Numbered from the stretch's first letter, positions 22,605-34,545 are shown. The stretch: 64,000 nt of DNA from Euonymus europaeus (GCA_963580455.1 OY756966.1:20153001-20217000); one strand, 5' to 3'. Notes: generated from the sequence alone by a model not told the origin. Translations and numbers: made by a program.

Positions 22605-23960
22605 TTGCCTCTAAATGAGAATTTTCCTGATGAGCAATTATTATCTTTATTTATTTCTACACCATGGTATGCTGACATTGTCAATTACCTTGTTACAGGT
22701 GATCTTCCAGGAAATTTGCCAAGAACTTACAAGGATAAGCTCGTGACAACAGCAAAGTATTATATATGGGATGATCCATACCTTTTCAAATGGTGTTCTG
22801 ACCAAATCATTAGACGGTGTGTGCTAGAATCAGAATTTCAATCCATACTCACGTTTTGTCACTCATAGGCTTATGGAGGACATTCTGGTCCGAAGAAGAC
22901 AGCTTTGAAAGTATTGCAATGTGGATTTCATTGGCCGAGTTTGTTCAAAGATGCATATATTTTCTGCTCTACTTGTGATAGGTGTCAGCGGTTAGGTAAT
23001 CTTTCATCTAGGAATCATATGCCTTTATCTCCTATTCTAATAGTTGAAATTTTTGATGTCTGGGGTATTGATTTCATGGGACCTTTTCCTTCATCTAAAG
23101 GTTATTTATATATCTTACTTGCTGTGGATTATGTTTCAAAATGGGTGGAAGCAGTTCCATCCAAGACTAATGATTCTCGAGTTGTTCTCAGATTCCTTAA
23201 AGAAAATATATTAGCAAGATTTGGAACACCCAGGGCGATCATTAGTGATGGAGGGTCCCATTTCAATAATAAACTTTTTGTAGCATTATTGCAAAAGTAC
23301 GGAGTCAAACATAAGGTGTCCACGCCATATCATCCACAGACAAGTGGACAAGCTGAAATCTGTAATAGGAAAATTAAGCAGATATTGGAGAAGACCGTGA
23401 GCTCCTCACGCAAGGATTGGTCTGATCGTCTCATGGATGCTCTATGGGCTTATCGTACAGCCTATAAAACTCCGATTGGAATGTCACCATACAGGTTGGT
23501 TTTTGGCAAACCCTGCCACTTACCAGTTGAATTAGAGCATAAAGCATATTGGGCTATCAAACAGTACAATTTTGAGATGAAAGCTGTAGGAGAGCAACGA
23601 AAGTTGCAGTTGAGTGAGTTGGAAGAACTCCGAAATGAAGCCTATGAGAGCTCTAAAATATACAAGGAAAAGACCAAGGCCTATCATGACAAGACTATTT
23701 TTAGAAAATATTTTGAACCTGGGCAGAAAGTTTTATTATATAACTCACGCCTCCGACTATTTCCAGGTAAGCTCCGTTCACGATGGTATGGTCCATTCCT
23801 TATTACTCATGTTTTTTCACATGGTGCAGTGAATCTTCAACACCCACAAACGGGAAATATTTTTAAAGTGAATGGTCATCGTCTTAAGCACTATTTAGAG
23901 CCAGCAACAGAACATTTTGATGAGAATTTAAGGCTCTCTAATCCTGTTCCACTCACTTGA
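22605..23960 (+). pseudogene. Athila integrase
   Basis: The frame is the shifted one and has a single stop (TAG 22866-22868) before an uninterrupted stretch of 363 codons. The HHCC zinc-binding region spans that stop ([16 protein letters not shown], then [11 protein letters not shown]). The DDE core has [26 protein letters not shown] and [15 protein letters not shown], so all three acidic residues are present. A long C-terminal region follows, including [20 protein letters not shown] and [11 protein letters not shown]. Integrase joins the linear cDNA to host DNA. Apart from the single stop, this is the best preserved domain in the window. Confidence 0.92.
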
Positions 23961-24726
23961 TACGCTGTTCCGTCTAGCTGACGACGCTAAATTTAGCGCT
24001 TATGGGAGGCAACCCATATTTCTTTCTCATTATCTTTGTGTGTTCAATCAAGCATTTAGTTCAGTTGCACATTTTCTTAGCATATTCACTTTTACTTTCA
24101 CCTTGAGGTGGTCACTGTACACTTTTGTGTGCGTGGGGCTTGATTGCGCCCATATGTCTACGGTGTGAGCTTTCTCCGCCAGCTTAATGTGGTTTGGATC
24201 TTCAAATATTTACTTATAGGGCAGCTGGGAGGGAGAGCATCTCATGACGGTATTGTCATTAGTATAAGACCTGAAGGTTTACATTTTGATCCTATGGATA
24301 AAAGCTGTGGTCTCCTGATAGGCCGAAGGAAAACACTCGATGGCGTTAGCATAGAAATCACTGGAATGAGCCTCTGTTACCTTACTTGTGCATGTGCATT
24401 GGTTGAAAAAAAAACAGTATATCTATTTATATTTATATATTTGGGATTGCTTCCGCAATATATATTTTGATCGGGTAAGATAGTATGATATATTATACTA
24501 CTAATTGCATGTCTAGGCAAATTCTGTCTAAGGAGTTTGGTATTTAAGTGGGCCACTGTGTCCCTCCAATCTTTCCTGGGAATTTTTCTGGTGTAATTAG
24601 TGATATAATTGTTTATATCTTCTTCACCGATGAAAAAAAAAACCCTAATTGTCTTCTCTTCGCACACTCTGTTTATTCCTGATTTTCAACCCCTTTCTGA
24701 TCATCTTTCTCTTCCTCCTTCACAGT
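23961..24726 (+). other. Athila post-pol non-coding region
   Basis: Contains CTAAATTTAGCGCTTATGGG and TGGGAGGCAACCCA soon after the pol stop. This hairpin-prone motif is found in many Athila elements at exactly this place. The remaining ORFs look spurious. Confidence 0.65.
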
Positions 24727-25709
24727 ATGTCGCGCAGCCCCCGCGGTCCCGTTGCCACGGTGGACTTGTTCGGCAGAGCTACAATCATGCCAGAACGTCG
24801 AATCGATTCCAAAATCCTGAACGATTCTGCCAACCGATGGGCCATGAGCTACCTCCGTGACCATTCTCTACTGTTCTTGGTCGATCCTGATCCAAAAGAT
24901 GAATTCCCGGTGTATCCTCACATCATTCACTTCATTTACCATACTCTTCTCAAGATACCCCACTCTTCTGGCACTCAACCAGTGTATTAGGTTGACATCC
25001 CTGGTCTTCGACTTCAATTCACGTCAGTGAATATTTGCTCATGTTTAGGCTATCCACCTACCGCTGACGTCGCTGTAGGTTTTCAAGCGCCGATCTCTAT
25101 TTCCCATCAAGAGATGATTGATGATCTGTGTCAAGGGCGACACGATCCGAATAATGCTGCTTCTACACGCCGGTCTTATTTACTGTCCACGATGTGGATG
25201 CTTGATGATGCCATCCGAAGTAACCTTTGCCCCATTGGACACAGTCAACAACGCCAGGGTAACATACTTTCTGCCCTGTATTACATGTATAGCGGTGTCT
25301 GGTTTGATATTGGCCGGATTTACCTTGAGAGCATTCTTAAGGCGAAGACCCTTGTGGAGAAACAAAAAACCAAGGTCGGGAGATTATTTTTCCCGAGAAT
25401 CATCACGTGGTTGCTTTTCAGTATGGGCATTCTCCACCTCCCAGTCAGACAACTTCCAATTATCCGGTGACTGTTTTGGAGAACTCTACTTGGCGACAGA
25501 GTACTAGCCACATGCGTTCCAATGCTCGCAGACAACAAACACCGCGACGTCCAGTTGCTTTACCACTGGAAGCGTCTGACTCTTCTGCTGCTGCACTACC
25601 TTCGACTGACCACATTCATGACATCTTAGCCCGCCTGCATAGATTGGAGGTTGGACAACAGCGGATGGAACACATGCTAAATGTCCTCATGGACATGGTG
25701 CGGCGCTAA
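24727..25709 (+). pseudogene. Athila third ORF (env-position / Athila ORF-1-like), broken
   Basis: From ATG 24727 (MSRSPRGPVATVDLFGRA) the frame runs to an in-frame TAG at 24988-24990. It continues in the same frame through NICSCLGYPPTADVAVGF and RSYLLSTMWMLDDAIRSNL to IYLESILKAKTLVEKQKTK. A frameshift near 25380-25410 moves it to the frame ending TDHIHDILARLHRLEVGQQR and MVRR. Athila elements carry such an ORF downstream of pol. It is called env-like by position, and related sequences are grouped as the Athila ORF-1 family. No transmembrane segment or signal peptide is convincing here. Function unknown. Confidence 0.65.
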
Positions 25710-26765
25710 CCATCTTCTCCTTTCACCATTGTCCGAGCATCTTCCACCTCAGGTTGTATTTTTCTATCCTCTGTTTCTTTGCATTGCATTGCTTTTCCAT
25801 ACTTCATCATTTTCGCATTGCGGACAATGTTTAGTTTGGGTTGGGGGTGGTGGCATATTCATGCACTTTGATGTTTTGATACTGGTACAATTAGTTTGAG
25901 TCAAATTTTCTATCTGGATTATTAGAAAGCAACTTTTAACACACTTTTGTCCACAAATACTAAGCCTTGTGGTAAGATAGATGATAATGCATATGACTAA
26001 GAATATTTTCTGGTTAAAGCACAAATGAGTGGGGAGAAATGAGTAAACAACTTATGAACTTGCATTGATCTCTTGAAATGGATAATTGCTGTCAATGAAC
26101 ACCATTACATGGTTTGTGGAATGATTGAATGAATGCTGAGGATGATATTGATCAATGTTTGAGAACAATGTTGTAATTTTACTGGGCCTTTGTTTGAGAT
26201 GTTCTATATTATGAATTCGAGCCAGAAAAAAGAAAGAAAGAGGAAAGAAAAAAAAAGAAAGAAGAAAGAAAGAGAAAAAAAAATTGTTATGTGTATTCGT
26301 CATTTGTCAGTAGATAAGTTTTCCTATTAGTTTGTTAATTGAACAAATTTTGATCAATAGAATTCCAAATCAAGTTTGTGGTAAGACTGGTGGAAGTTCT
26401 AGACAGCTAATATACCTATCATTTGATCAATGTTTGTTTATTTGTTTGTCCTTAAATTTACTTTTCTTCTGAGTGCATATCTATTGTTCAACTCCATGAG
26501 AGAAATTCATAGCACAAAAATCCTTCTCTACCCTATGAGAATATGAAGTTGAGGCTTTTACTTGGATAATATTTTGAGGTTATATGCATTATGGATTGTG
26601 GTATGAAGGTTTTGGCTTAGCACACACACATAAGTGTTGGAAGTTGTGACTCTACTAATCTGGATAGGAATTGTGATCTCTTACCTTTTGTTCTAGTATT
26701 GTTACTTTTAATCATTTCTCATAACATTTTTACGCTTTAATTACTAGGGACTAGCAATAAGCTGG
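25710..26765 (+). other. Athila 3' non-coding region
   Basis: Contains a G-rich TTGGGTTGGGGGTGGTGG (about 25838) resembling an internal polypurine tract, and a 63-base A/G-only tract at 26221-26283. No coding sequence. Confidence 0.6.
26221..26283 (+). repeat. Polypurine (GAAA)n tract
   Basis: A nearly pure run of A and G, dominated by GAAA/AGAAAG units. Confidence 0.9.
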
Positions 26766-26775
26766 TTGGGAGTTG
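26764..26775 (+). other. Polypurine tract of the Athila element
   Basis: GGTTGGGAGTTG precedes the 3' LTR. It corresponds to the TTTGGGGG(TG) primer site of other Athila copies, with some T substitutions. Confidence 0.5.
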
Positions 26776-28504
26776 TGATAAGTGCCAGAATATACGTTTT
26801 TAAAGTGATAAAATACTACCAAAGCAATGTCAAGAAATTGTGCTTAAAAGCTGAATTTTCAAGATTATTGTACTTAAGACCTTCTTGGATATTTTCCAGG
26901 TTAAGAGGTAGTAACAGCTGTCCGAATGAGATTTGATCTTCAGAAACGTTTTAGAGGACACTTCAAGCTTTGCAGGAAGTGCTGGTTCACAAAAATCAGA
27001 GTTTGTTTGGGCCTCTAAAGGTTGCCTCGAAGTCAAGTTTGGAAATTATATCCGAAGCAAAATTTCTGTTTGAAGACCTGACCTTTAGAAGCCCATAACT
27101 TGAGCTTCTGATGTCCAAATTGAGTGATTCAAAATCCCATAATTATCTACACATTTGTATATACAATATTGATGAAGGGGTTGAGTTCATAATAGGCTTT
27201 TTTTAGGCCCAGAATGTAGTTACAATATTAGTGTGTAAATTGGAAGTTGATGTCATTGATGATACCATTTCCATTCAAAGAGTGGACAATCCACCACACG
27301 AATTTGATGGAAAATCCACCACCAAAAGATGGCACTAAATCCTCCACTATGTGCACATTTTCTCTATAAATAGAGAGGAGAAGGAGTAGAAGAGGGGAGC
27401 TAGGAGGGAGAGCTAGGAGAAGAAGGAGTAGAAGAAGAAGAAGAAGAAAACAAGGCTTGTGTTTGTAATTATGTTTTTATGTTTCATGTTTTATTTGGTT
27501 ATGTATAACTAAACTCTTGTTAGTTAGAGCTTGTCTTGAAGCCCTAAGCATGCTTTCAATTTTATAAGTTGTGTGGATTTCAATTTCTACAAGCATGATG
27601 ATTTTGATTTTTCCATGTTATGTGAGTTCTAGTATTGTGTTTCTTTGAGTAGCTAACTTTGAAGCATGTATTAGAATTAATTGTTGTAGAACATGGTCAA
27701 TTGCCTTTTTGAATATGTTCTTTCTTGCAACATATAATTCAGTTGAAAATGAATTATGAAAAACAATAGCTATAAAACTAATCTTGTAACTGCATTCTGG
27801 GCCTAAACGAAGCCTATTATGAACTCAAACCCTTCATCAATATTGTAGATACAAATGTGTAGATAATTATGGGCTTTCGAATCACTCAATTTGGACATCA
27901 GACACTCAAGTTATGGGCTTCTAATGGTCTGGATAATTCAGTTGAAAATGAATTATGAAAAATCAATTATTGAATACCTAACTACAAATACCATGTATTA
28001 GGATTCTTGTGACATTCATATTCTCTTTGCTCTTATTGGATTCTTGATTGTTGATTGATGCAGACGTCATGCTAGATTTCGATTAAGAATACACGTAATG
28101 AGGTAGACGCCGTACACTTTACATGCAATTAAGAGAGAATCATACAATTTGAGTTTGGCCATGACCTTGTTGTGAATGTTGTCATCATATGCTTGTTAAA
28201 ATTGTTAGTCTATTATTTCTTATAAATTGTTTGCATGTTTTGTGGTGTATTGTGAGTCTTAGCTATTGTTTTCATTAATATCAATTCTCATTCTTGTTCT
28301 CAACGTCAATTTATTTGTCTTAATTTTTATCTATTACAAGATTTAACATCCCATTTTCCCCCTTTTATAATTGTATCAATTATATTCAAGTGTTAGATTA
28401 TATATCTATTAGCATCACTCCTTGTGGGATCGACTCTTACTTGTTCACTATTTATTAATTGTACATTTGTAAATATATTTTAAATTGTTACTAACGACAT
28501 AACA
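26776..28504 (+). mobile_element. 3' LTR of the Athila element
   Basis: Starts TGATAAGTGCC and ends ...CATAACA, followed by the target repeat ACAAA. The TATA box CTATAAATAG is at 27364-27373. It carries the same internal inverted repeat as the 5' LTR. Confidence 0.95.
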
Positions 28505-30337
28505 ACAAACCAAAATGGTCAGTTAAAAAATATGGATAGAGTTAAAACAACATCTGTTGTACATTTTTATATAAGGGAGACATGACCATATAAAAACAAT
28601 TGCAAACTAAAAGTCTTGATTACCATAATTTCTAGAATATTTCATATGTTGTAAAAGCGCATGACACCTTAAATTCAAAAAATATTAAAAAATTATGATC
28701 GCGCTACTTGAATTCAAAATATATTCATAAAATTACGAATGCTACTTGCATTAAAAAAATTTGGTTCTCTGCCAAATTCAAATTTTAAATCCTAATGCGC
28801 CATAAACTAGGTCCATTGTTGCACTTTCTCTTTTTTCTATCGGGAACTATTGATGTTCTATGAATGCTCCGGGTCTTCTTTATGAAACCAACTTTCAATC
28901 TCGGCCATACACGTGGCGAAAAGCTCTAGTAATATTATTATGGAGACTTTTAGTGTGTGCCATGTATACCTTTACATTTCTTCTGTTGACTACCAAATAC
29001 AGTGATAAGTGAAATGGTCCGAAACCATAATTGGGCCTTAAATTCACATTTGGACCACAAACAATTGGCTATAAATCCACAATATATTGATTGTAATAAA
29101 AAAAACTTACCATGATGGCCTCTGTGTTTGTCGTTTGAGATGGATTATGATGATATTGTGTTTTATGATTTATTTTTATTGTGTTTAGACTATTTCACAT
29201 GTTACATAAAACATTAACGTGGCATTTAATTTTGTTTGTGCAAGGCAAAATAGCCATCTTAAGGTAAGATCATAATTTTGTAAATTAACAAAATTTGAAT
29301 AGCTAAACCATGATACTTATGTTTTTGGCTTTGTGTAAAGTTCTTCACATGTATCATAATACAAAAGGACATGAACAGAAATCTTAATATTAGGGACAAA
29401 CCAATATGGGCCGTAAAAAAAATATGGGTAGAGTTAAAACAACATTTGCTGTACATTTTTGTGTAAGGGAGACATGTAAGCTAAAAGACTTGATTGCCAT
29501 AATTTCTAAAATATGCATATGCTGTAAATGTGCATGCCACCTTAAATTCAAAAAACATTAAAAAAAATTATGATCTTGCCACTTGAATTCAAAACACATT
29601 AAAAAAATTACAATAGTGCAACTTGAATTCAAAAAATTTGGCTGTGCTTGCCTATTTTTGAATTTTAAATCCTAGTGCGTCATAAATTGGGATCGTTGGT
29701 GCACTATCTCTCTTTTCTACTAGGCACTGTTCATGTTCTACAAATGCAGCAGACCATCAAATCTTTTTTATGAAACCAACTTTCAATCTCACTCGTACAC
29801 GTGGCAAAAAGGCTCTACTGACTACCAAATATAGGAATGAGCCCAAATCAAAATTGGGGTCTAAATTCACATTTGGACCACAAACAATTGGCTATTAGTC
29901 CACAATATATTGATTGTATTAAACGGGGCTTAATAGGGTGGCCTCTGTGTATGGCCTTTGTGATGGATTATGATAATATTTGTGTTTTATGATTGATTTT
30001 TATTGTGTTTAGACTATTTCACATGTTACGTAAAACATTAACGTGGCATTTAATTTTGTTTGTGAAAGGCAAAATAGCCACCTTAAGTTCTAAGATCTCG
30101 ATTTTGTAAATTAACAAAATTTGAATAGTTAAACCATGGAACATATGTTTTTGGCTTTGTGTAAAGTTCTTCCCATGTATCATAACACACAAGGACATAA
30201 ACATAAATCTCAATGTCGTGGACAAACCAATATGGGCCATTAAAAAAAATATGGGCAGAGTAAAAAAAAACATTTGTTGTACAATTTTGTGTAAGGGAGA
30301 CATGACCATAGAAAAACAATTGTAAATTAAAAGTCTT
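28505..30337. repeat. Satellite array A, middle segment (about two monomers)
   Basis: Resumes the satellite exactly where the Athila element interrupted it (ACAAACCAAAATGGTCAG). It contains one complete hairpin (28919) and one monomer whose hairpin is half deleted near 29815. The monomer order matches 62.5-64.0 kb. Confidence 0.9.
28919..28951 (-). promoter_or_regulatory. Satellite stem-loop with TAATATTAC
   Basis: The minus-strand loop contains TAATATTAC (complement GTAATATTA at 28929-28937). The stem is imperfect (AAAAGCTCTA / TGGAGACTTTT). Outer flanks ACACGTGGCG and GTGCCATGTATAC form a second, longer inverted repeat. Confidence 0.8.
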
Positions 30338-30510
30338 TTTTGTGAAAAAGAGACTTGGATTAAACGGATAAAGAGATTACATCAGTATCCACCAAATGTG
30401 AGACCCACAAAGGGAAATCTGCAAACTAAATAACATTAGTATGCTACGATAAAGCATATCTAGCCGGACCATGAGCCACAGTGTTACCTAATCTTTGAGT
30501 ATGAGAGAAA

Positions 30511-30840
30511 TTAATTGAAGCAAAAGTGGACGCAATCTTCAAGAATAAGTCCCTCCTCAGAGAGAGCCGAATCAGGCCTTGTCAATCGAGTTATCGTACA
30601 CAGGGAGTCTCCTTCCAGCTCTATATTATCAAGATCCAACTGTGATGTCAAATTGAGTCCTCCTCGAGCAGCTAAAGCTTCAATCAAATGAGTTGTTGGG
30701 CATCCCATTAACGGGAAAGCAGTAGCTGCAACCATGCGACCACCACTATCCCGAACAACAACCCTAATACCTGATTTAGATCGAGCCAAATCAGCAGCCC
30801 CATCATGATTCACCTTCAGTCGACCTTTAACAGGGGCCAC
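30511..30840 (-). pseudogene. LINE RNase H domain
   Basis: A 109-residue frame contains GRLKVNHDGAA (first Asp), GIRVVVRDSGG, LIEALAARGGL (Glu) and IELEGDSL (second Asp). It is the RVT_3-type RNase H found at the C-terminus of plant LINEs. The acidic residues are intact, but upstream stops disconnect it from the rest. Confidence 0.85.
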
Positions 30841-31020
30841 CCATTTAACTGGCCCTGCACCAGTCCTCTGGACAGCTATAGTTGCATCTGTTCAAGCAAA
30901 AATCATTCGCGGACAAGCTTCATCATACTGCAAAAACAACTCCTCTTCCCTCTAGAACATAGCACCAGCCGTCATGCTCTCGTTTCTAAACAGCAGTTCA
31001 TTCCAGGCCAGCCATAAACT

Positions 31021-31445
31021 TTAGATCATTAAACCCCAACACCGCTGGTAATCCTCCGCAGTGGATGTAAAGACATAAGAGCACCATTCCTTAAAAAATC
31101 TACCACCACGAGGTCTCCAATTTTTAATTATTCCAGTGGTACCCCAAGCCTCACCTGCAAAAGGACATACTACACAAATATGCTCAATAGATTCTACATC
31201 TTCACCACACCGGCAACACAAAGAGGATTCAATGATTTTCCTACTATGCAGAGCTTGAACGGTAGGCAAACCATTATTGCAAGCACGCCAAAAAAAATAA
31301 TCTTAGAAGGTATTCTGCATTTCCATAAGTTATTCCACCAGAGACTGCTCTCAACACTTGAGGATGCAAAATTTGGATCGGGATCTTTAAGGACCTGGAT
31401 CAAAGCAATTTTGTAACCTGACTTCACCGAATACAACCCATCCAT
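31021..31445 (-). pseudogene. LINE zf-RVT domain
   Basis: YSVKSGYKIA, WWNNLWKCRIPSKIIFF and ALHSRKIIESSLCCRCGED, then ESIEHICVVCPFAGEAWG, give the C-x2-C...H-x4-C pattern of the zinc-binding reverse transcriptase domain (PF13966 type). The domain is split between two frames by one frameshift near 31200-31270. Confidence 0.8.
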
Positions 31446-31449
31446 GAAG

Positions 31450-32342
31450 AAATGTCATACCAGACAGTCTCAAATGTTTGCAATCGGAAGAGGTATTTGC
31501 ATAATTTCTTCCACATCACACAAGGAAAATTTTTACTCAATGAAGCTTTCATTCCACTGGCAGTGGTTAATTAAAGTTTCAGTGTATGCCTCTTCCTCCA
31601 ACTTTGGCACCAAACGCACTTTGAATGACACAGGCTGAGGAATCCATTTATCTCCATAAATTTTAACCGATCTCCAATGCACCACCTGAGACCCTTCTCC
31701 AACACCTTTCTACCCCTAATTAAACTTTTCCACAAAAATGAATTAGAAGGTAAGGATTGAGCCTCCATAAAATTCGATGTAGGGTAATTTTTGGTTTGCA
31801 TCACCCTTCCCCTAACGATAAAGGGTCTTGGATTATCCACCAGCCTTGTTTAACTAACATCGCCAAATTAAAAGCTTCCAACGATCTAACACCATGTCAC
31901 CTAAGGCTTTTGGTTGCGATAGCTTAGCCCACGAAACCCAATTAACTTTCTTCTCCATACCATCGGATCCCCACTAGAATTGGGCCATCATTGAATTAAG
32001 CTTGTTACAAAGCTATTGTTGAAGCATAAACACACTCATAGTATAGGTTGGGATTGCATGACAAAGAGCTTTAATTAAAATTTCCTTACTCTCCTTGTCT
32101 TGAATATGTTGAAAACACCACTTCTTCTCTCGGCCAACCACACAACGAAGCCCTAAAAGTATCTTATATGTTTGTCCACCACCCTAACCCACATAATAGA
32201 TGCCAAGGCTTCACGAGTAGAAATATCAATTAGGACTAAAAGCTATTGAAGATTTACCATAATTAACCATCTGCCCATAAAGCAGCTCATAAGGTGTTAG
32301 CACTGAAGCCATTGTCTGAACCTCATCTTTCGTAGCTTTCCC
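31450..32342 (-). pseudogene. LINE reverse transcriptase C-terminal part
   Basis: Fragments in several frames read LCHAIPTYTMSVFML, NSMMAQFWWGSDG, KKVNWVSWAKLSQPKALG and LVKQGWWIIQDPSS. The frame 31840-31571 then reads NYPTSNFMEAQSLPSNSFLWKS with GLRWCIGDRLKF. This is the conserved thumb and connection region of plant LINE proteins. Stops and frameshifts occur throughout. Confidence 0.8.
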
Positions 32343-32644
32343 AAATTAAAAGTCTTGATTGCCTTAATATATAGAGTATATCTTATGTTGTATTTGTGCA
32401 TGCCACCTTAAATTCAAAAAACATTAAAAAAAATTATGATCACTCTACTTGAATTCAAAAAACATTAAAAAAATTACGATCGCGCTACTTGAATTCAAAA
32501 AATTTGGCTGCACCTGTCAAATTAGAAATTTAAATCCTAGTGCACCATAAAGCTAGGCCGTTGACCCATTTTCTCTCTGTTCTACACGGCACTTTCCATG
32601 TTCTACCAAGTTTCAATCTCAGCCGTAGAAGTGGCGAAAAAGCT
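32343..32644. repeat. Satellite array A, right end
   Basis: Satellite sequence resumes after the LINE and stops inside the left arm of the stem-loop (GTGGCGAAAAAGCT, then unrelated DNA). This is the edge of the array. Confidence 0.85.
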
Positions 32645-32646
32645 AC

Positions 32647-32672
32647 AAAAATACACTTGCTGGTGTATTTTT
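32647..32672. repeat. Perfect 10 bp inverted repeat at the array edge
   Basis: AAAAATACAC - TTGCTG - GTGTATTTTT begins three bases after the last satellite base. It may be the terminus of an unidentified element. Confidence 0.8.
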
Positions 32673-33949
32673 AGGGGTCAGCCCCATGCTCTCTATCCTT
32701 GCTATTGTTTTGTTTCGTTTTGACTTTCTGTTACATCAAATGTTGGGTTTCTCAGCTATAGTGGGACTAACTAGAAAAAATAAAACATGGGCTCTCTATT
32801 TATTTAATTATCAACCCAAACTCATGAGCATATTTAAAATTCATAAATTATAATATATTCCACTATAATAGTATAATTGCACTCCCAGTTTTATCTCAAA
32901 TTAAATCCGAGTCTTCTATTATAATTGTTCGTTTAAATTCTCACATTAAGTTATAGACACTTGTCAATTAAATATGCTATTGACATATAACATTTAATTG
33001 ACATTTTTAAATATTCATTGAGTTTACCATTTACTTATTTGAATGTACTAGATTAATTAAAATTTACCTACAGGGTTATGGCATAATCTCAAATCTTATA
33101 AGCATTCTCAAGAGGGTATCATCAATCCATGATTGGATCTAAATTTTATTAATATATTACTTTTCATCGTACACTTACTGTGGTAACTTAATGGTCATTT
33201 ATCCCTTGGTCATCGCTCACGAATAAATGATCCAATAAGTGGTCCCAACGACCACACATAAGATCTAGACTCGGTTCACAATCGGCCTATTGAGATCTCC
33301 GTGTGTTGCCTTACATGAGAGTCATTTGGCACAAGTGACTTCACTGACCATCATTCCATGTAAAATTCAATCATTATAAGGATCTACGAGTCAATACTCG
33401 CACACCCCATGCATCTTCGATGCATAACAATGCAAATGCCATAATATACATATAAACCCTAAATACATATATACACTACCACGTCATGCATGTTCGAGAA
33501 TAAACCATGCTCAATATAAGACTGAACATGTAAATCGGGTATTCATACAACAATTAGAGATATCTTGATATAATTCAAGGTTCGTTCTTCCTTAGGAAAA
33601 CTAAGGCAAGAACACAAAATACAAAACCAATAAAGAATCAAACCACTTTTTGAGCATCAATGAAGATTATGAAATAAAATGGTAGGAATTCTCTAACCTC
33701 AATTCCAAGCAAAAACACAACATCGACTTTTCCCCAGGTTCTAGGATTTTTGGCTCTTTCTCAAACCTACCAATTTTTAACAAAATCAAACTCATTCGAG
33801 AACCCAAATATCACCAATAACTTATACAAATACAAACAGCACCATAAACCCATGAGAACTCACCCTTTTTTCTCTAGAATCTCAACCCAAGCAAAACTCT
33901 ACTTCAAATCAACAACGAAACCTAAATATATATCCACAATCAAGTCTTA
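32673..33949. other. Unassigned, possibly LTR-derived DNA
   Basis: No coding sequence. The text around 33240-33440 (mixed-GC stretches in an AT-rich background) has the look of a retrotransposon LTR, but no ends were found. Confidence 0.35.
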
Positions 33950-34392
33950 AACAAGTTTCCAAAACCATTAAACTCAAACAATCAAAAATTTCCACGAATC
34001 TATCCAAAAACCTAGGTTTTCCAAATCATGGACTTACCTCCAAAACCTCAAATCTTCCTTCTATCCTCCTTGAATGTTGTTAACCACTTTTGAATCCTTG
34101 AAATTCAATCTTTATCTTTTCCAAAATCATTCTCTCTCTATAAGTTTGGGTAGATAAAAAAATGTCTCTACTCTGTGTAAGTTCGAGTTTAAAAAGAACT
34201 CGAAATTCCCGTGTTGCACCTAGGTGCATAGCCCCAACCTAGAGTCCACTCAAACAATCAAAGATTTCCACGAATCTACCCAAAAACCTAGGTTTTCCAA
34301 AACATGGAACTTACCTCCAAAACCTCAAATCTTCCTTGAATGTTTTTAACAACTCTTAAATCCTTGAAATCCAATCTTTATCTTTTTCGAAA

Positions 34393-34442
<50 letters not shown>

Positions 34443-34545
34443 AGTTTGGGTAGAACAAAAAATGGCTCTATTCTGTCTAAGTTTGGTTTTAAAAAAAAAC
34501 CCAGAATTCCCTTGTTGCACCTAGGTGTACCTAGAGTCCCCCAGA
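33950..34545. repeat. Tandem duplication of about 280-300 bp
   Basis: ACTCAAACAATCAAA-ATTTCC through CTAGGTTTTCCAAA, TTACCTCCAAAACCTC and TAAGTTTGGGTAGA to TTGCACCTAGGTG is present twice, starting near 33970 and 34249. The second copy holds an expanded (TC)n run. Confidence 0.8.
34397..34441. repeat. (TC)n microsatellite
   Basis: About 45 bases of perfect CT repeat. The same site in the first tandem copy has only CTCTCTCT. Confidence 0.95.

Larger units (their letters stand above)
16363..28504 (+). mobile_element. Full-length Athila-type Ty3/gypsy retrotransposon (12.1 kb)
   Basis: Two LTRs of 1725 and 1729 bp flank a primer site, gag-pol and a third ORF. The insertion sits inside one satellite monomer. 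The flanks are GCAAA on the left and ACAAA on the right, and the uninterrupted satellite reads ACAAA at the matching place (62521-62525), so one base of the left 5 bp target duplication has mutated. The PBS, the DLGAS-type protease, the FMDD polymerase box and the TGGGAGGCAACCCA motif after pol identify the Athila lineage. Stops and a frameshift make it non-autonomous. Confidence 0.95.
30338..32342 (-). mobile_element. 5'-truncated plant L1-type LINE
   Basis: Flanked by a perfect 14 bp target duplication, AAATTAAAAGTCTT (30324-30337 and 32343-32356), inside a satellite monomer. On the minus strand it carries the tail of the LINE reverse transcriptase, a zf-RVT zinc-binding domain and an RNase H domain. 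The 3' end at 30338 has a short A-run. The left half of the element, including the endonuclease and the polymerase core, is missing, as in normal aborted target-primed insertion. Confidence 0.9.

Noticed and set aside
28505..32644. Satellite read as LTRs of a large element enclosing the LINE
   Set aside because: The repeats are tandem, lack TG/CA ends, and the LINE has its own 14 bp target duplication inside one monomer.
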